A stretch of DNA of 64,000 nt from DASQFQ01 sp963722815 (GTDB taxonomy: Bacteria > Actinomycetota > Thermoleophilia > Solirubrobacterales > Solirubrobacteraceae), in NCBI GenBank assembly GCA_963722815.1, contig CAVROM010000002.1, positions 186,001 to 250,000 on the forward strand, written 5' to 3'. Made by a program: the position numbers and the translations under genes. Shown piece by piece: positions 62,624 through 64,000 of this stretch. Positions within the stretch are counted from its first letter, which is position 1. Every line of letters begins with the position of its first letter. The notes under the pieces were generated by a model. That model did not search any database. It was not told where the DNA came from and was given only the letters and a program-made list of their open reading frames with translations.

Positions 62624-62672
62624 CTTGAATCCCCGTAGGTAGGGGATTTTCGGCTCCTGGCGAGCGCCCAGA

Positions 62673-62716
62673 GGTGGCAACCCGGGTGGCAACAGGGCAA
62701 CGCTGATGGTGTTGCC
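62673..62716 (+). promoter_or_regulatory. Direct repeats and start-codon dyad upstream of integrase 2
   Basis: GGTGGCAAC at 62673-62681 and 62685-62693 (12-bp period), then GGCAAC...GTTGCC (62696-62701 and 62711-62716) around ATG 62706. Same architecture as at 52557-52600, with the outer dyad kept and its inner pairs lost. Confidence 0.55.
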
Positions 62717-63827
62717 ACTCGGGCCGACGGACGTGCCGGGCGTCTACCGGCGTGGGTCGAAGTACGTGGTGGTTTACCGCGCCGGCGCCCGTCTGCGCAA
62801 GCAGTCGGCGGACACGCTCGGCGAGGCGCGCGCAATCAAGTTGCAGCGCGACGGCGAGGCGCGGGCCCTGCGGCGCGGCCCTACGTTGCACGCGTTCGCG
62901 CTCGGCTGGCTGGATCGCTACGCGGGTTCGGGTCGCGACAGCGTCAGGGAGCACACGCGCTGGGAGTACCGCAGGCTGCTGGTCAACTTCGCGCTGACCT
63001 ACTTCGACCGCGAGATCCGCGTCCGCGACTTGGACCGCGCCGAGATGCAGCACTTCGTCGATTGGCTGACCACGCGTCCGGGCCGCGACGGTCGACTGTG
63101 CGACCGGTCGATCGCCAATGTCCTGACGCCAGTGCGCCTGGTGCTGGACGCGGCGGTCGCTAACGGCCTTCTGGACACGAATCCGGCGGAGCAGGTCGTG
63201 CTGCCGCGGCGGCGGGCGGGTCGCGCGTGGTCGACACGCGAGCGGCGCTATCTGACGCGGGCGGAACTGGTGCGCCTGCTCGACGAGATATCAGCGAAGT
63301 GGCGGCCGCTGTTTGAGCTGCTTGCCGCGACCGGGCTGCGGATCTCCGAGGCGATCGGCCTGCGCTGGAGCGACCTCGTCCTCGATGAGCCGGCAGCGCA
63401 TCTGCAGGTGCGCCGCGCGATCGTCAAAGGCGCAACGGTCGCGCCCAAGTCTCGCCACGGCGCCCGGCTGATCCCGCTGACGCCCGAGCTCGCTACCAGG
63501 CTGCGCGCTCATCGGCCTCGCGACGCCGTCGACGACGCGTTCGTCTTTCCGGGTCGCGAGGGCGCTGCGTCTGATCAGGGCAGCCTGCGCCGCCGCGTGC
63601 TCATCCCCGCCGCCGAGCGCGCCGGGCTGACCGGTGTCGGGTTCCACACGCTCCGTCACACCTGCGCGTCGATGCTCATCGAGTCGGGTCTGAGTCCGCT
63701 GCGCCTTCAACGGTGGATGGGCCACCACTCGCCCGCGTTTACGCTTGAGACCTACGGGCACTTGATCGACGGCGACCTCGGACCCGCCCTCGACCTCCGC
63801 AGGGAACTGCCGCGGGCACAGCCATGA
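62706..63827 (+). CDS. Tyrosine integrase 2 (island B), intact
   Basis: 373 residues. An N-terminal arm/core-binding (SAM-like) region (VLPLGPTDVPGVYRRGSKYV, DLDRAEMQHFVDWLTTRPGR) is followed by the catalytic domain from about 180. Catalytic residues are R in TGLRISEAIGLRW, K in VAPKSRHGARLIPL, H-x2-R in FHTLRHTCASML, H in GHHSPAF and Y in TLETYGHLID. It catalyses site-specific recombination at the tRNA-Arg att site. It lies directly downstream of the second att copy. Confidence 0.93.
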   Translation: MVLPLGPTDVPGVYRRGSKYVVVYRAGARLRKQSADTLGEARAIKLQRDGEARALRRGPTLHAFALGWLDRYAGSGRDSVREHTRWEYRRLLVNFALTYFDREIRVRDLDRAEMQHFVDWLTTRPGRDGRLCDRSIANVLTPVRLVLDAAVANGLLDTNPAEQVVLPRRRAGRAWSTRERRYLTRAELVRLLDEISAKWRPLFELLAATGLRISEAIGLRWSDLVLDEPAAHLQVRRAIVKGATVAPKSRHGARLIPLTPELATRLRAHRPRDAVDDAFVFPGREGAASDQGSLRRRVLIPAAERAGLTGVGFHTLRHTCASMLIESGLSPLRLQRWMGHHSPAFTLETYGHLIDGDLGPALDLRRELPRAQP

Positions 63828-64000
63828 TCGAGGCCGCACGACGCGCGCGGCGTCCGGACCGCCAGTCGCGTGACGCCCGCTCGCCCAGGGCGATGCGGTC
63901 ACTCGCCGCCTGCAACCTCAGACGCTCGGAGATCGTCGAGGCTGTCGCACAAACCGGTCCAGATGCGGGTGCGTCAATTGATCGTGGGACAACTGGTGCC
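63824..64000 (+). CDS. Small basic protein coupled to integrase 2 (3' end outside window)
   Basis: ATG 63824 overlaps the integrase stop (ATGA). The product begins MIEAARRARRPDRQSRDARS and remains open to the window end (59 codons). It is homologous to the 38-residue frame after integrase 1. Conservation of the overlap in both islands supports a real gene, perhaps an accessory recombination protein. Confidence 0.5.
   Translation, partial: MIEAARRARRPDRQSRDARSPRAMRSLAACNLRRSEIVEAVAQTGPDAGASIDRGTTGA

Overview
The window is high-GC DNA with dense, often overlapping genes (ATGA, GTGA, TGATG junctions) and frequent GTG starts. It has a complete 14-gene nuo operon, actinobacterial-type IHF and ArsR/PadR/LuxR regulators. 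This suggests an actinobacterium, most plausibly from the Thermoleophilia/Solirubrobacterales side. That placement is inferred from gene content and style, not from a marker phylogeny.

Layout. 1-5.6 kb: end of an acyl-CoA synthetase, a GH114-like secreted protein, a DHFR-family protein convergent with an ArsR/SRPBCC pair, and a secreted M28 peptidase. 5.6-14.4 kb: a large LuxR-type ATPase regulator, an SDR, a cysteine hydrolase, a double-length ThyX, a double VOC protein, two small membrane proteins and a pilin-like fusion. 14.6-29.5 kb (minus strand): nuoA to nuoN in canonical order, preceded by a membrane protein and a flavin reductase. 30.5-35.4 kb: cytochrome c lipoprotein, serS, small proteins, a GT39-like transferase and a PadR regulator with a palindromic operator. 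35.4-38.2 kb: an intact IS3-family element with target duplication, apparently nested beside a frameshifted IS110-family transposase. 38.2-42.2 kb: a PqqD/HprK-like kinase/double GT2/nucleotidyltransferase operon resembling the tailoring half of a peptide-modification cluster. 42.3-44.3 kb: two putative toxins sharing an N-terminal GNxAxGR motif, one Tae4-amidase-like. 44.3-52.1 kb: an MMPL transporter and a 1836-residue secreted multidomain protein. 52.1-52.5 kb: tRNA-Ser(TGA), tRNA-Ser(GCT), tRNA-Arg(ACG).

52.46-64 kb is mobile. A 45-bp copy of the tRNA-Arg 3' end recurs at 62579, and each copy is followed by a related tyrosine integrase, so two islands appear to sit in tandem at one tRNA. 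Island A (about 10.1 kb) has an integrase broken by two single-base deletions. Its cargo is regulatory: a GAF-SpoIIE phosphatase, a STAS protein, an RsbW-like ATPase, three divergent DUF2294 (MpsC-like) paralogues, an IHF-like protein, small proteins and a dead response regulator. The cargo is bracketed by about 120-bp inverted repeats. Island B has an intact integrase and runs off the window.

Sequence quality matters. Many housekeeping genes between 5.6 and 30.9 kb, as well as the IS110 transposase and the HprK-like kinase, are interrupted by single-base changes. Nearly all are one-base insertions, and nuoE and nuoG carry several each. The reading resumes immediately in another frame with full conservation, so most are probably sequencing or assembly errors. 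Frameshifted genes are listed here as single features over their whole span.
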